64,000 nt of DNA from Bolinopsis microptera. Taxonomy: Eukaryota; Ctenophora; Tentaculata; Lobata; Bolinopsidae. How positions within the stretch are numbered: position 1 is the first letter of the stretch; each line of letters opens with the position of its first letter. Positions 32,546 to 46,099 of this stretch are shown one piece after another. Where the stretch lies: assembly GCF_026151205.1 (NCBI RefSeq), contig NC_087083.1, forward strand, positions 4,442,460-4,506,459. The letters are read 5' to 3'. The notes beneath the pieces are model-generated. The model ran no database searches. It saw nothing but the letters and a program-made list of their open reading frames with translations, and was not told the origin of the DNA. The position numbers and the translations under genes are program-made.

Positions 32546-35500
32546 AAATTAAAGCCCAAAACTTTTTTTGGGAATAAATCTAGGAGGTGAAACCCGTCGA
32601 GAAATCGTTTTTTAACCCGGGAAAAGCAAAACGAGAAAGCCTTTTAAAAACGGGGTTGGGAAACCCCCCCCCGGGGACTTTTAGGACGGGGAACCCATCC
32701 AGGAATAATCTTTTTATAACTTTTAAAAAAAATTTTATTTTTTGGGCCGAAGAAAAAAACCCCGAAAACCCCCTTTTGGGTTTTGGGTTTTACTTTTTTC
32801 TTTGGGGTTCAAAACATTTCGTTTATTGCAGTATTTTTTAAAAATTGTTGACTTTAAATTTTCTCGGTTCGTGTCTTTACGACCTTAATAAACGAAAACC
32901 CCGGGGCCCTTTGAGGGCGCGGTCCGCGAACCTGGGTGGGGCAAAAAAAAGGGAGAAGGGAAATCAAGAATGCTGTGGTATAAAAATTTAAAAATTTCCT
33001 TTTTTTCCTGATTTGGGCCCCCAGGGTTATTTTTTACCACGTGGTTTGGGAAAGGGGGAAACCCATCCGAATTGAAAAAGTGGTTATTCCAGAAATGTCC
33101 ACTCCCCAACCCCACCTGGAAAAATATTTTTTTTTTTTTTATTACTCAAAATCAAAAATTTATTTAAGTTTATAAAATATTCTTTATGTGAAAAAGTTTT
33201 GTTTTTAAGCACAGTTTTTGTTTAAAAATCCACGAAAGTAGTGCCCCTCCTGCATTTGAACCCCCTTTAAACCCCTCTTTTGGGTTTTAATTTATTAAAA
33301 TGATTTTTTTTGGCGCAGTTACTGAATGATCGCTTTTTTTGATTTTGTTTTTTTTTGCCGTAGAAAAAAATTTTTTGTAGTTTTTTTTTTTTAATAATTT
33401 TTTTTTCCTATTAAGGGTATTATGCAATGCGCAGTTAAATGCTTTAAAAAATATTTTAACCAAAAAATTTTGAGAAGTTTTTAAAGATTTTTAAGTTTAA
33501 GGCCATTTGTACGGGGACCGCGTGGGGTTTTTTAACTGTTTGGTTTTAAAGGACAGGGATTTAAATTTTCAAATTTTTCCCTTACTTTTTAAAAAAACCC
33601 CAAAAAATCCCCAAAACCCCAAACTCATTTTTTTTCTTTTAGTGTGCTTTTTTGAAATTTTAGGGGTTTTTACTAAATTTTTTTGGGCCAGCGCCCAACC
33701 CGGGGGGTTGCTGGGGGATAGAATGGCACGCCCAAAAGTCGGGAACTCCCAAAATTTAAAGAAAAAGGGGGAAATACCAAATATTGCACTTTACGGGGGG
33801 TTTTAAAAATTAACCGGGGGACGGAAATGCCGGGTCGCAAAAGGGGTCTTGAACCTTAAAATTTTTTTTTTAAATTTTAGGGGCTTCCCTTTGGTTTTTT
33901 AAATTTAGGTTTTTATTTTCTTTGGGGCGGTTTGGGATCCCCCCTTAAATCGGGAAAATGAAAATTTTACTTTTCCGGTTTGGGGTTTTAAAAAAGGAAA
34001 ATTTCCAGCAACCCCCTATTTTAATATCCATAAGTTTTTCCAACAAACATGACATTAAAAAAGGGGAAACATAAAAATTCCTCACCCCCCAGTCCCCCAA
34101 AAAGTGGAACCTTTTAAACTTTTTTTTAACACTGAGGCCAAAATCCGGGGCGGGAAATTTCCCCCCCCAAAATAAAAAAGGGAAAGTGTTGCCGGGTCTT
34201 TTCACCAGTTTACCCGAGTCCGCACACCCCAGACCACATTTTGGGGGTTTAGGGGAGGGGGGTGATTTTTGGGTTCTGAGTGGATACGGGAAACCCCAAT
34301 TCTCCCCCTGGGAGGGAGAAGTTATGGTTTTTTTTTGGAGGTTTTAAACCAAGACGCGTTGGGAGTTGGATTTGTGGGACGGTCGGGGAAAGCTAACTTT
34401 GGAAAAAATTTTCCGGGGTTTTATTGATACACTGGGTTGTATGGTTAGTAGAGGTTGTAGTTTTTAAAAAGAGGTTTTTTTTTGGGTGTAGGTTGAAAAA
34501 GGGGCGGTGTTTTCTCCTTGTTTTGAGAGTTTAAATTTTAAAATTTTGTACAAAATTTTTCCCTTCGTATTCAATTAAAAATTTAAAGGGGTTTGCCGGT
34601 TTCCGCAGCACCCGTACCAAAATTTATCCCCCAGAGTGGGACGATTTGTCCTAACTACAGATTTCATTTTAACCGGTTGTGTTTTTGGGAAAGGACCCCG
34701 CCCGGAAAAAAAACCCTAGTTGTTGGTTTTTAAAACCTCGACATCGGAAAGTATGCTTGTACATGTTCAAAATGAGGGTATATTTTCAATACAAAATGTT
34801 TCCTTGTTTTTTTAAAATTATAAATTTTTAAAATGGTCTATTTTTTTAGTTTGATGCCCCTCCCAACCACCCAAAAAAAGAGCTGTTTTAAAATATCACG
34901 GGAAGGGGACGCGGTAAAAACCCAAATTTTAAATTTTTTTTGATTTAAAACTTCATCAAATTACCAAAAATTTGGGGAAATTTTATTTTTTCTTAAAAAT
35001 TCTTGGACCTGGTTTTTTATTAAAAAAATTTTTCCTTTCCAGTTTTGAAAAATTTTCTGTGGATCCCCCTAAAGACACTTTGGGGAAGGGATTATATGTA
35101 TTAGGGGGAAAATCGTTTTTTCCCATATAAAAATTTTTTTTCCATACAGGGTGGTTGAAAAATTTTGGGGGGTGTTGGGAATTAAAAATCGTTTTTTTTT
35201 ATGAAGGAGGTTATTTTTTTTTTGGTGTTTTCCCTTTCGGTTTTTTAAAAACGTTACATATTTTTTTTGGGGGCCTTCTTTTTATTCAAACTCAACTTTT
35301 TTTTTTAAAAAATTTGGGAAAATTCGCCCGGGGGGGGGTTTCCAAATCGGTCCCCTAAAAATTTCGGTCTAAAAATCTATTTTTCTTCTACTTTTTTTGG
35401 GCAAAAAATTTTAGTGGAAATTTCTTTTTGTCAAAAAAAAGAGAGCCTTTTTTTTCCTAAAACTTTTTTCCCCAACTCCCCCTTACTTAAATATTACCGG

Positions 35501-38500
35501 CACTTCTTACTAATTTTAAGCGAAAAGATATTATTTTTATTTATATATATTGTATATATCGTGCCATTTTACTGAAAACCCGGCTTTAAACTTTAACGGG
35601 GATTTTCCCCCAAAACCCTTTAAAAAACATTTTTTTAACGGAAATTTTTTGACGGGGGTCAAAGGCTTTAATGGCCTTTTAAACGCTTTGGAAAAAAATT
35701 TAAAAAAGGGGCCAAGGGAATTAAAAATTTTTTGTGCCCAAAATTTGGACTCTCAAGTGGGGGTCAAAAAAACGCAAATTTAAAATTTGGTTTTTAATTT
35801 TTTTGGGCCCTCGGGTTTTGGGACCCATTTTGGGGGGTTAGAGGGTTTCCTGCTAGTATATAAAATTATCCCAAAACTAACATGATACTTGGGACTTATT
35901 AAAATAAAACATTTTCTGTCCCAAGCCCACCCCCAAAAAACAAAACCCTTGGGGGCCCTCAAAAGACCCCCCGGGCCGGGGTTTTTAAAAAAAGAAAACG
36001 TTGTTTCCCCTTAGCCCCCAAAAAAATTAAAAAAAAACTTGTCTCTTCCCGCTAAAGTCAGCGCTTCAAACCCATTTTTCCCGCCCCCAAATGGGTTTTC
36101 CTTGGGGCGGGCCCGCATTCTACCCAAAACCCTGAGGATTTGATGTTACTTTGTAGGACAGTTTGTTACTTGTTACAGGGTTAAATGTTACTTTTTTAAT
36201 TTTTAAATTGTGACTGTGACATGTGACATTTTGTATCTTGTTATCAGACCAGTAGGGAGATGATCTTTTTACCCAATTAAAGGGAATGTTTTTTTTCACA
36301 GACTGATTGGTTTTTTTTAAAGTCAAAAGTAAATATATGTCGTATTTCATGCCATTTTTTGCCCCCAGTTTTTTCCCCAATTAAAATTTCAATTAAATTT
36401 TCAACCCAAATTTAAATTGGGCCCCCTCTTTCTTTTATCTGCTAACTTAACAAACAGCCCGGGGTTTGTTTTTCCCCCACCCCCCAACATAACAACAGCC
36501 GCTTTTTATTTGTAAACCCCCCCCCTTTCCCCCCCAAAAAAACCAGCCCGCTTGTTATTTGTAACACCCCCACTCACCTAAAAAAAACACCCTTTTTTTT
36601 TTAAAAAACCCAAACACTCCCCATAACACCCCCCGTTTTGTTAGTGGGAAACCCCAAACACCCCTAAATTTTCCTAAAAAAGCCCGTTTGGGTTAGGGGT
36701 AACACCCCCCCATCACCAAAACAACAGCCCGCTTTTTTGAAAGTAACACCCCAAAAACCCCCACCTAAAACAACACCCCCGGTTTGGGTTGTTTTTTTCA
36801 ACCCCACACTCACCAAAAACCAACAGCCCGCTTTTTAGTAGAAAAACCCCCCCACTCACCTAAAAAACAGCCCCCCTTGTTAGTTGTAACCCCCCCACCC
36901 CCCAAAAAACACCCCCCCCCTTTTTTGGTTGTAGTAAGTAAAAACCCCAAATCTAAACAAAACAACACCCCAAACTTGTTTAGAAACACCCCCCCCTTTT
37001 TCCCCCAAAACTGACACACTCAGGGGAAAATGTTTGGCTCCAGGCCGGGGGTCCAGGAGGGGGGGGTTCCCCCTTTGGTTGGGGGATGGGTGTAAAATTT
37101 CCCCCAGTTTTTGGGAAAACCCCAATACGGGACCCCTTTGGGAAAAACGGCCAGGCAGGATATACCCACTTTACATACGCGATGGTGGGCCCCCTGGGGG
37201 GTTTTTTTATTATGAAATTTAAAAAATTTTTTGATTGGGAATTAGATTTTTCAATTTTTTAAAATTATTTTAAATTTCACTTTTTTTTTCATCAAAATTT
37301 TATGCCTTTTAAAGGGGAATAATTTTGGATCTTTCCCTTTTTCATCGTTTTTAATGTTTTTTTTTCCTCCCTCAAAGTTAAAGGCCAACATCATCTTTTA
37401 AAAAACCCTTTCCTACCTCTTAGTTTAGCCCAAACCATAATTTATAAAATTAAAAACAATTTATTCCTCGGGATTTTCAAAGGCCCCCAATATCCAGTTT
37501 TTTAAATTTAAAAAACAAAATACCTTTACCCCTTATTTTTTCAACCCAAACCTTTCTTCAGTTAAAAAAACCCCATTATCCTACCCCCCGTGTTAAGCCC
37601 AACTATCATAAAAAGTTAAAAACACAATTTTCCCTTCCCCTTTATTTCCCCAAACCCTTCATCAGTTAAAAAAAAACACTATTTTACCTCTTAGTTAAAC
37701 CCCCAAACTATAACGTTAAAAAAACAACTATCCTCCCTTTGAGTTCAAACCAAATTTTATCATCATTTAAAAAAAACACATATCCTCCCTTGATTTTCAA
37801 GCCAACGGGCATCATTTTTAAAAACCCCACTATCCTACCTCTTAGTTCAAGCCAACTATCTTCTTTTAAAAACACACAATCCCTTGGGGTTCAAGCCAAC
37901 ATATCGGGTAAAAAACTATCCAAACCTCTTTTTATTCCCCAAGGCAAATATCACATTTTAAAACACATTTACCCCCCCCCTTTTGTTAAAAAACCAAACT
38001 TTTCCTCATTTTTAAAAAACCACACTTCCTCCTTTCTTGTTCAAGCCAATTTTTCTTTATTTAAAATAAACCATTTACCCTCCCCCCTTTGTTCAAGCCA
38101 ACTATCATCAGTTTTAAATAACTATTTCCCTTTGATTTCAAGCCAACTTTTTCCTCATTTTAAAAAAACCACTTCCTACCTCGGGTTTTAAAGCCAAAAT
38201 TTTTCATCAGTTAAAACAAACTATCCTCCCTCTTAGTTCAAGCCGACTTTTCATCATTTTAAAAACCCACACTTTTAACCCTCTTGGTTAAAAGCCAACT
38301 AAAAGTTAAAAAAAAACTATCAAACCTCGGGTTTCAACCCAAACTGTCATCTTTTTTTAAAAAACCCCTTACCCAACCTCTTAGTTCAACCCAAATATCT
38401 TCATTTAAAAAAACACATTTTCCCGCCCTCTTAGTTCAACCCGAAATCTTTAAAAAAAAACAAATACCCTTTCCCTCTGAGTTAAAAACCAACAATCATC

Positions 38501-39485
38501 GGGTTAAAAAAAAACACTATCCTACCTTGTGGGTTCAACCCAAAACAGTCATAGTTAAAAAACACACTTCTTCCCTTCTTATTTTTAACCCAACTATCTT
38601 CTTTAAAACCACAATTCCTTCCTTTTTTTCAACCCAAATTTCCCTTCGGTTAAAAAAAAACCCTTTTCCTTACCTGGGGGGGGGTTTAGAATTATTAAAA
38701 ACCCTTTTCCTACCCCTTGGGTTCAAGCCCTTACCTAAATTTTTAAAAACACACACCCTTTCTCTGAGTTCAACCCCAACTATCTTCGGGGTTATAAAAC
38801 CACTTTCCTTTCCTTTTATTTCCAACCCAAACGTTCTTCATTTTTTTTTAAAAACCCAAATTTTCTCTACCCCCCTTAGTTAAGCCAACAAACCCCACGG
38901 GTTAAAAACCCCCCCACTTCCTCCTTAGTTAAAGCCAATTTATTCATCAGTTAAAAAAAAACACTTTTCCTCCCCCTTTGTTCAACCCAAAACTTCATCA
39001 TTTAAAAAAAACAAATCCTACCTCTTAGTTCAACCCAACTATCTCATTTTTAAAAATCAATATCCAACCTTGATTTTCAAGAAAATTTCATGGGTTAAAA
39101 ACACTATTCTTATTACCCTCCCTCTGAGGTCAAGAAAACTTTATAAATTTTTAAAAAACATTTGCTTTTTTATCCTACCTCTGGGTTCAACCCAAAACTT
39201 TTCCACGGGTTTAAAAAAAACCATTCTTTTTTCCCTACCCTTGGTTAAAGGAAATACAAATCTTAAAGGTTAAAAAAAACACACTATCCTCCTCTTGTTA
39301 AAGCCAACTTTCATCATTTTTAAAAACAAAATTCCCTCCCTCAAACCTTTTTTAGTTAAACCCAAAAACTATCTTTTCATTTAAAAACCCACACTATCCA
39401 AACCTTTAGTTAAAACCCAACTTTTTATCAGAAAAAAAACACACTATCTCCCTTGGTTCAAGCCAACTACCCAAAAAATTTAAAA
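32346..39485. other. Low-quality (corrupted) sequence block
   Basis: Dense runs of AAAA, TTTT, CCCC and GGGG replace mixed sequence. At its left edge it enters the middle of an inverted-repeat arm whose clean partner shows the true sequence. Its 3' third is a tandem repeat whose units vary in just this way. ORFs in this block are not interpretable and are omitted. Confidence 0.8.
36430..36990. repeat. ~40 bp minisatellite (AACAGCCCGCTT... unit), poorly called
   Basis: A recurring AACAGCCCGCTTTTTAGTTG plus ACACCCCCACTCACC pattern appears about a dozen times with smeared bases. True unit length and copy number cannot be read. Confidence 0.6.
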
Positions 39486-39490
39486 AAAAA
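37370..39490. repeat. ~45 bp minisatellite (CTATCCTACCTCTTAGTTCA unit), poorly called
   Basis: Forty or more copies of a unit reading CACTATCCTACCTCTTAG, TTCAAGCCAACTATCATCAG, TTAAAAAA, with smeared base calls throughout. ORFs across it are artefacts. Confidence 0.75.
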
Positions 39491-39506
39491 ACATTTCCTC
39501 ATTTAC

Positions 39507-39632
39507 CACCACTCTTCTCCCCCAGTAAGAGGGGCGAGAGTACAGTGAGTTGGTGTGGAGGTGGGGAGGCGGCAGCCTCGGTTGTCAGGGGGTCTTCACC
39601 GAACTCTACTGAGGGTCTTCTTTCTAGATCGT
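39507..39632 (-). CDS. Candidate exon i of the minus-strand gene
   Basis: On the minus strand CCCCTTCCTTCTCAG precedes the exon and GTAAATGAGG follows it, both good splice signals. The open frame contains DDLERRPSVEFGEDPLTT and a Pro/Ala-rich segment, ending LGEKSGG. No known domain; acidic and disordered in character. It lies between exon h and the tectonin exon in collinear order, so it may belong to the tectonin gene's linker. Its 3' edge touches the low-quality block. Confidence 0.5.
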
Positions 39633-39714
39633 CTGAGAAGGAAGGGGTTATTGTGAATTGTAGATATATTTAAATATTAGTTAAGTTATATGGTTATTAG
39701 TTAAGTTACATATA

Positions 39715-39960
39715 CAGCAGGAACCCGTCTAAGTGTAACCTAAAGTGGCGTCAAGACTCAAGAGACTTATCTCTTATTCTTATTCCTTGGCCTATTTTTT
39801 ATTTTTTCATGCTGATTTAAAGACCATTAAAGCATTTGAACCAGTCAAAAGTTTAAGTTGTATATCTTTTACGGTTTTTGCGGAAAGTCGTGTTAAAGTT
39901 GATGCCGTGGTTTCAGTAAAATGGTACGGATATATCGTCTCGCTTTATATAGTAAGATAT
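39715..39960. repeat. Dispersed repeat copy (also at 27413-27650)
   Basis: Shares GGAACCCGTC, CTCAAGAGACT, TTTATTTTTTCATGCTGATTT and GTTGATGCCGTGG followed by a CAGTAAAATG block with 27413-27650, same orientation. The ORF across it is a repeat reading. Confidence 0.75.
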
Positions 39961-40273
39961 TGAATTATAGATATAGTTGAACATATCTTTAAAGTAGGCC
40001 TAAATTACTTGATGTTGTACATAAAGGCATTTATAAAATGCCGATCTTTAAATCGTTGCCTAACACATCCTCTGTTGAATCGTTTAGCTATCTATATTAA
40101 ATGAAAATAAATGCGGCATTTAGGAAATGCCGAAATCATAGACATTTATTAGGACGCAATGAAACTATCGGACGATGTATGGGGACTTGCCACCCCTGGC
40201 AACATTAAAATATATCGACTCTGTTATATAGTTTAGTCTAGACTCTATGACACCATAACTACTTAAAACTTAC

Positions 40274-40352
40274 ATAATCAGCAGTTGACTCTGAAGCTGA
40301 ACGGGTCGAGTAGATATCGCTGGTATCTCCGTCGTAACTCTGTTGGTGCTTC
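40274..40352 (-). CDS. Candidate exon h of the minus-strand gene
   Basis: Minus-strand open frame HKRKHQQSYDGDTSDIYSTR then SASESTADY, followed by a strong donor GTAAGT. The acceptor (CCACAAAAG) is weaker. Ser/Asp-rich, no domain recognised. Collinear with neighbouring candidate exons g and i. Confidence 0.5.
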
Positions 40353-40558
40353 CTTTTGTGGTCCAATTATAATTACATAATTAATTATAATTAGATAATT
40401 GATTAGATTGTTTTTAAAAATACTGTTAAGTTTGAATGGTAACAACTAACAAGGTTAAACTTACATTTCTGATCAAGACAGCTGAAGAATAAGAATATCA
40501 TAAAAAAGGAAAGTTAAAACCAGCAACCTATCTGAGAAGGAGTTATTATGATCGACAC

Positions 40559-40702
40559 CCTTATGCTGGGTATCAAATCTCTGCTGACTATGTTCAGATG
40601 TGGAGATATTATCCGAGATATGGAAGATAGATCCCCGTCTAGGATTGTTGAGGAGGAGGTACGAACTGAGGATTTGTCATCTTGATCGGTGGTATCCCCG
40701 AT
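40559..40702 (-). CDS. Candidate exon g of the minus-strand gene
   Basis: A good acceptor (GTTCTCCACAG) opens the only fully open minus frame: DTTDQDDKSSVRTSSSTILD then GDLSSISRIISPHLNIVSRD. The donor at GTGTCG is weak, so the 3' edge may be off. Ser/Asp-rich, no domain. Confidence 0.45.
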
Positions 40703-40887
40703 CTGTGGAGAACAGTTAATTTGATTAATTAATTAATTTTTATGATCTTGCACTAAAATTTAATACTCAGAATTCGTAATATAGAAACAACTACAATTGC
40801 TAATGAAGGTTCAAGAATTTAAACATGATTCAGGAAATGAAACGTGAAGGGTATGATACTGTTATCAGCTCAGTTTGTACTACACAC

Positions 40888-41027
40888 CTCTTCATCACTA
40901 TCAACATCTTCTTCCCCGTCAGAGTAGGGGTCATCAAACTCGTAAACAGGCAGTCCCAGATCGTCTAGTCTCAGTATACCCTCCTCTAGGTTAGCAAGTC
41001 CAATTAGTATCGAGCTCACGTCCAGGC
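40888..41027 (-). CDS. Candidate exon f of the minus-strand gene
   Basis: Acceptor TGTCACCCCAG, frame LDVSSILIGLANLEEGILRL then DDLGLPVYEFDDPYSDGEED, donor GTGTGT after an acidic end. A hydrophobic helix followed by an acidic stretch; no domain recognised. The upstream intron end sits about 10 bp from the 9 bp satellite, so satellite DNA supplies the branch-point side of this intron. Confidence 0.55.
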
Positions 41028-41037
41028 CTGGGGTGAC

Positions 41038-41725
41038 ATTTCTTTAAATTCTTTAAATTCTTTAAATTCTTTAAATTCTTTAAATTCTTTAAATTCTTTA
41101 AATTCTTTAAATTCTTTAAATTCTTTAAATTCTTTAAATTCTTTAAATTCTTTAAATTCTTTAAATTCTTTAAATTCTTTAAATTCTTTAAATTCTTAAA
41201 TTCTTTAAATTCTTTAAATTCTTTAAATTCTTTAAATTCTTTAAATTCTTTAAATTCTTTAAATTCTTTAAATTCTTTAAATTCTTTAAATTCTTTAAAT
41301 TCTTTAAATTCTTTAAATTCTTTAAATTCTTTAAATTCTTTAAATTCTTTAAATTCTTTAAATTCTTTAAATTCTTTAAATTCTTTAAATTCTTTAAATT
41401 CTTTAAATTCTTTAAATTCTTTAAATTCTTTAAATTCTTTAAATTCTTTAAATTCTTTAAATTCTTTAAATTCTTTAAATTCTTTAAATTCTTTAAATTC
41501 TTTAAATTCTTTAAATTCTTTAAATTCTTTAAATTCTTTAAATTCTTTAAATTCTTTAAATTCTTTAAATTCTTTAAATTCTTTAAATTCTTTAAATTCT
41601 TTAAATTCTTTAAATTCTTTAAATTCTTTAAATTCTTTAAATTCTTTAAATTCTTTAAATTCTTTAAATTCTTTAAATTCTTTAAATTCTTTAAATTCTT
41701 TAAATTCTTTGAAATCTTTAAATCA
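41038..41725. repeat. 9 bp satellite (TTTAAATTC)n
   Basis: About 76 near-perfect copies of TTTAAATTC with one short unit near 41187. The Leu/Lys/Asn repeat ORF on the minus strand is an artefact of its 9 bp period. Confidence 0.97.
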
Positions 41726-42492
<767 letters not shown>

Positions 42493-43600
42493 TATTAAGG
42501 CCCTTTAAAAAGTTTTTACGCATAAAAATTGTCGTATGAAAAGTTGGAATTCTCTCTACGTTTAAACAGACCGCAATCAGTCCCTTGTACATCCTTTAAA
42601 ATCACTTGGGGAGTAAAAAAAATTTTCCAACGCTACAAGAGAGCGGGAAAAGGAAGAAAAAGTGGAGCCCTTTAGTGGCTCCCCTCCCTAAGTTACATTT
42701 TTAGTACAAAAAACCTCAATAAGCCACTTACGCCGGCCGATTTTAAAAAAAAAAAAATTTCTTTTGGGGTTCGTCCCGGTTTTGTCGCACTTTTACCGAA
42801 AAAACCGGCCTGTTAAATCTTAACCCTTTTTTCAAATAACCGACGGAAAAATTTAAAAACCCGCGTCAGACAAACATCTTGGATTTATTAGTATTGATTT
42901 TCCCAATTTTAAATTTTCCCTTTTCAGTCTTTATGCAAGTTTAATAATTTGCAAAAAACATTTTCCACTATTCTGAACCCTCAAAAAAGCTTTGTTTGGG
43001 GAAAAAATTTTGTTACTGACCCGTTTAAAAAAGGAAAGGGTCTCCCAAAATTTCCCGTGGAACTTTACACCCCAAAATTTGAAAAATTACCTACTACGAA
43101 GAAAAAATCCAAAGTTTTTGTTTTGTGGGAAAACGAAAGTACGGTGGAAAGGTTTTTTCTGGGTTTTAAAAAGGGGCGACGAATTTTTTTTTAAAAAAAA
43201 AAAACTACATTGCAATTTTAAAAATTAAAAAATTTAACAAAATTTTTTCCATTTAAGGGGGGGGGGGGGTTTGGGGGTTTTGGTAAAAAAACTGGGTTAA
43301 ATTTCCATCACGACGAAAGCTGTTTTCGTGCCCGATTAAAATAAGGGTTTTTGCGCAAGTTTTAATTATATTTATTAAAAAATAATATGAATAAAATGTT
43401 ATCGAAATCAGGGCTCTCAGTCGTAATGCACAAAAAGTGAGAGGGAAAAATTTTCAGGAAAATTTACGCAATAGAATTTTCCCACTTTATGCCGGGTCCG
43501 ATTTTTTGAAAAGAAAACACATTGGGAAATTTTGAAAATGGGGGAAAGGAATTCCCAACCCCGGGGGGCAGTTTATATGATAAATTAGAGTACGTGATTT
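42493..43600. other. Low-quality sequence after the poly(C) tract
   Basis: Homopolymer-rich smeared bases like those at 32.3-39.5 kb, improving gradually towards 43.6 kb. ORFs here are not interpretable. Confidence 0.65.
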
Positions 43601-44194
43601 TAGTTTTTTTAAATTAGGGCCATTATTTGAACAGGACAAGCTCCGGCTTTCACTGCATAAAAGATGCAACCCCATTATACCGTGGACTTCTGGGAAAGGA
43701 AAATCTGCGGAACATCGAGTTTCGCGGTGATGAATCGGGGATTTGACTGTTATACGATCCAATCAATTGGTCTAGAAGTTATTAAAAAATTAAATTTACT
43801 CAGCAGTGCAAAAATTTACTCATCACTATATTTATTTCATCATTCATTGCGGTCCTTTTAATAGACCAAAAAACAGTGAAGACTTGCAAGAAGATTGAAC
43901 ATATTCCTATCAAATGATGACACTAAATTTAACAAGCAAAATATAAAAGATCAGTCGAACTGCTCATAAATTTTTAACTAAACTAAAATAAAGCATAAAT
44001 TTAACTTAATTCTGAATAGGGTAATATTTAAAGCTTACAGTTACACAAGTTTCCCCCACATCACGTACAAATAGTTGAGAACTGTACGTGTTTGTTCTTT
44101 TCGAGTTGTTATACCAAACAAAAATTATACATAAAATTGAATTAACACAGACATAAAACTACTGAGACGGGGTATTATTTCCAGCAATCTCAAG

Positions 44195-44390
44195 AGGAAT
44201 ATTTAAAGACGTAAAGGGCCTAATAAATTCCAGAATTTGCTGTTTGGTGTTGACAACATCAGCCGATATGCAGTACGTCAGTTAGCACTAAACCAAGTGG
44301 AATGGAGAAACGTGTTTATAACGCCGTATAAGAGATGTGTGTGAAGAAGGCCACTGACCACTCCAACGACTAGGAGGAGACTTCTTTATG
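44195..44390 (+). pseudogene. Second 3'-end fragment of the 3.3-4.3 kb retrotransposon family
   Basis: Translates to VDNISRYAVRQLALNQVEWR with a frame ending in a Ser-Asn-Asp-stop, then AGGAGGAGACTTCTTTATG-type 3' UTR. It aligns with VNNITIEDAEQQALDRVHWR and RSND at 4185-4305. Only the last 45 or so codons remain. Confidence 0.65.
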
Positions 44391-45134
44391 TAGCATATAT
44401 GGTATGTCCTGAAGTGCTTCACTGGGACCCTTGGTCTATGGAATGATACTGTTGCTCTCCTCTTCAGGACCAAACCAATGGTGAACTTCCGGAAGTGATC
44501 GTTGGTGATGAAGTATATAAAAGGATTGGACCAAAAGAAAGAAACACGACCGAAAGGTCACGTAGCGTAGCTTGTAGTCATTTTCGTCCCATGTATCCGC
44601 GCTAAGCAGCAATGGAGTATACACAGTATGGTAACACTGAAATCAGGAAGGACACAGTTACCAGAACGACTACACGATATTTTTCTTATTGACGAGTTGG
44701 TTGTTTTCTTACAGCGTAAATCACTAGAAAAAGTGTTCATAACAATCAAAGTCAGGCAAGGTAATCGTTTAGGAGTAATTAGTAAAGTATTCAAAAATAG
44801 AAGGGATCTTTGGTAAAAAGATTTTAGAGCGTTCCCCACAAGAGATTTGACATCCACAAATTTTACGACCAAAGTACGCTCAAAAAACCCCCCCCCCCCC
44901 CCCCCCCCCTCCCCCCCCCGGGGAAATTTAAGTGGAATTTTCATCGTTTTAAAAAAATGACCATAAACCCTTTTTTAGACCATTTTTCTGTTTCTTGGAA
45001 CAGTTAGAAAACGTTGAGGAAAACAAACATCTCATCATTTTTAATTTTTGGGCCGTGCAACAATCGGAATATTTTGGCTACCCAACCCCCCCAAATCTGT
45101 TGGGAAAGTGGACCCTACAGAAATTTTGGTTTAC
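44391..45134. other. Non-coding, with poly(C) and a degraded patch
   Basis: No gene supported. A C-rich run at 44887-44919 is followed by smeared bases to about 45120. Confidence 0.5.
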
Positions 45135-45225
45135 CTAAGACCCATTTCTCGCGGAATTTGATGAGATGATTGGGATCGGTATAAAGGGTGGTGTTAGCGA
45201 GAAACTGTAAAAAGCCAAGTTTGTA
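45135..45225 (-). CDS. Candidate exon (FGSYKLGFLQFLANTTLY)
   Basis: On the minus strand a frame reads FGSYKLGFLQFLANTTLY then TDPNHLIKFREKWVL and ends at a donor GTAAAC. The composition is that of a folded globular segment, unlike its surroundings. The acceptor side is uncertain (about 45215-45230). No family recognised. Same strand and order as the other candidate exons. Confidence 0.5.
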
Positions 45226-46099
45226 TGATCCAAAAAGGAGCTTGTCCGTTTTTTAGCTTTTGGTGGATTGGGTTTGAGTGGACTACGAAGGTGTTTTCGA
45301 GAACTCCCAGGATGAAAGATGTGTGGCACCAGACTAATGATGGAATGTAGGGGAGTGTCATCGTGGAGATTCCTATCGGAAATATATTAAACCATTGAAT
45401 TTTGTATTGAGGTATCGGGGGTATTTCAGGGGTATTTCGGGGGTATTTCGGGGGTGTTTCGTTTAATGAAAGGAATTATACATGTTTACGTTGATGAATA
45501 GTACGTTGAGAGTTGAAAATATTGTGCATTTTTAACAATAACAAGAAATAATCATTCCGCTACAATAACGCTATGATATTGTTAATTCTCATCATACTTT
45601 TCATAATCAATATTCAATATATGTATCATAATTAAAGTATCCAACTAAGTTTTGTTTTCAATAGGTTAGGTAGGTAAAACAACAACTAACTATCACTATT
45701 CTACAAAAGCATCTACATTCTACGGGTGCTGACTGCTATGGGGCGAGGGCTGGGAGTTTAATGACCAATGACATTCATATAATGGTCTTTTTCAAGGAGA
45801 ATTTGGGGAAAAATATCTGCCTAAAACGGTTAATAAAACACCTATTATCAGTCTTTCTAAATAAATGAGTGGTATTAACTTGGTGCCAGCTGATAAAAAA
45901 TAGTGTATGACATTTTTCTTTAAAAATATAAGTTTTTTAAGCGATTTAACAAATCTTGTGGATATTTTGCGGATATTTTGCTATTAGTATTATTCGGAAG
46001 TCTCAAATATATTTTGCGGATCGAATTCTCTGAAACCATTTTTGATCAGCCCTAAAGAATTATCATTGGAAGAAACAGACATTTTAATTTTATCATGTT
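45226..46099. other. Non-coding
   Basis: Short tandem GGGGGTATTTC units at 45415-45460; otherwise nothing recognised. Confidence 0.4.

Noticed and set aside
32587-39273. Many ORFs of 60-200 aa
   Set aside because: They lie in sequence judged corrupted or in a poorly called minisatellite; no motifs.
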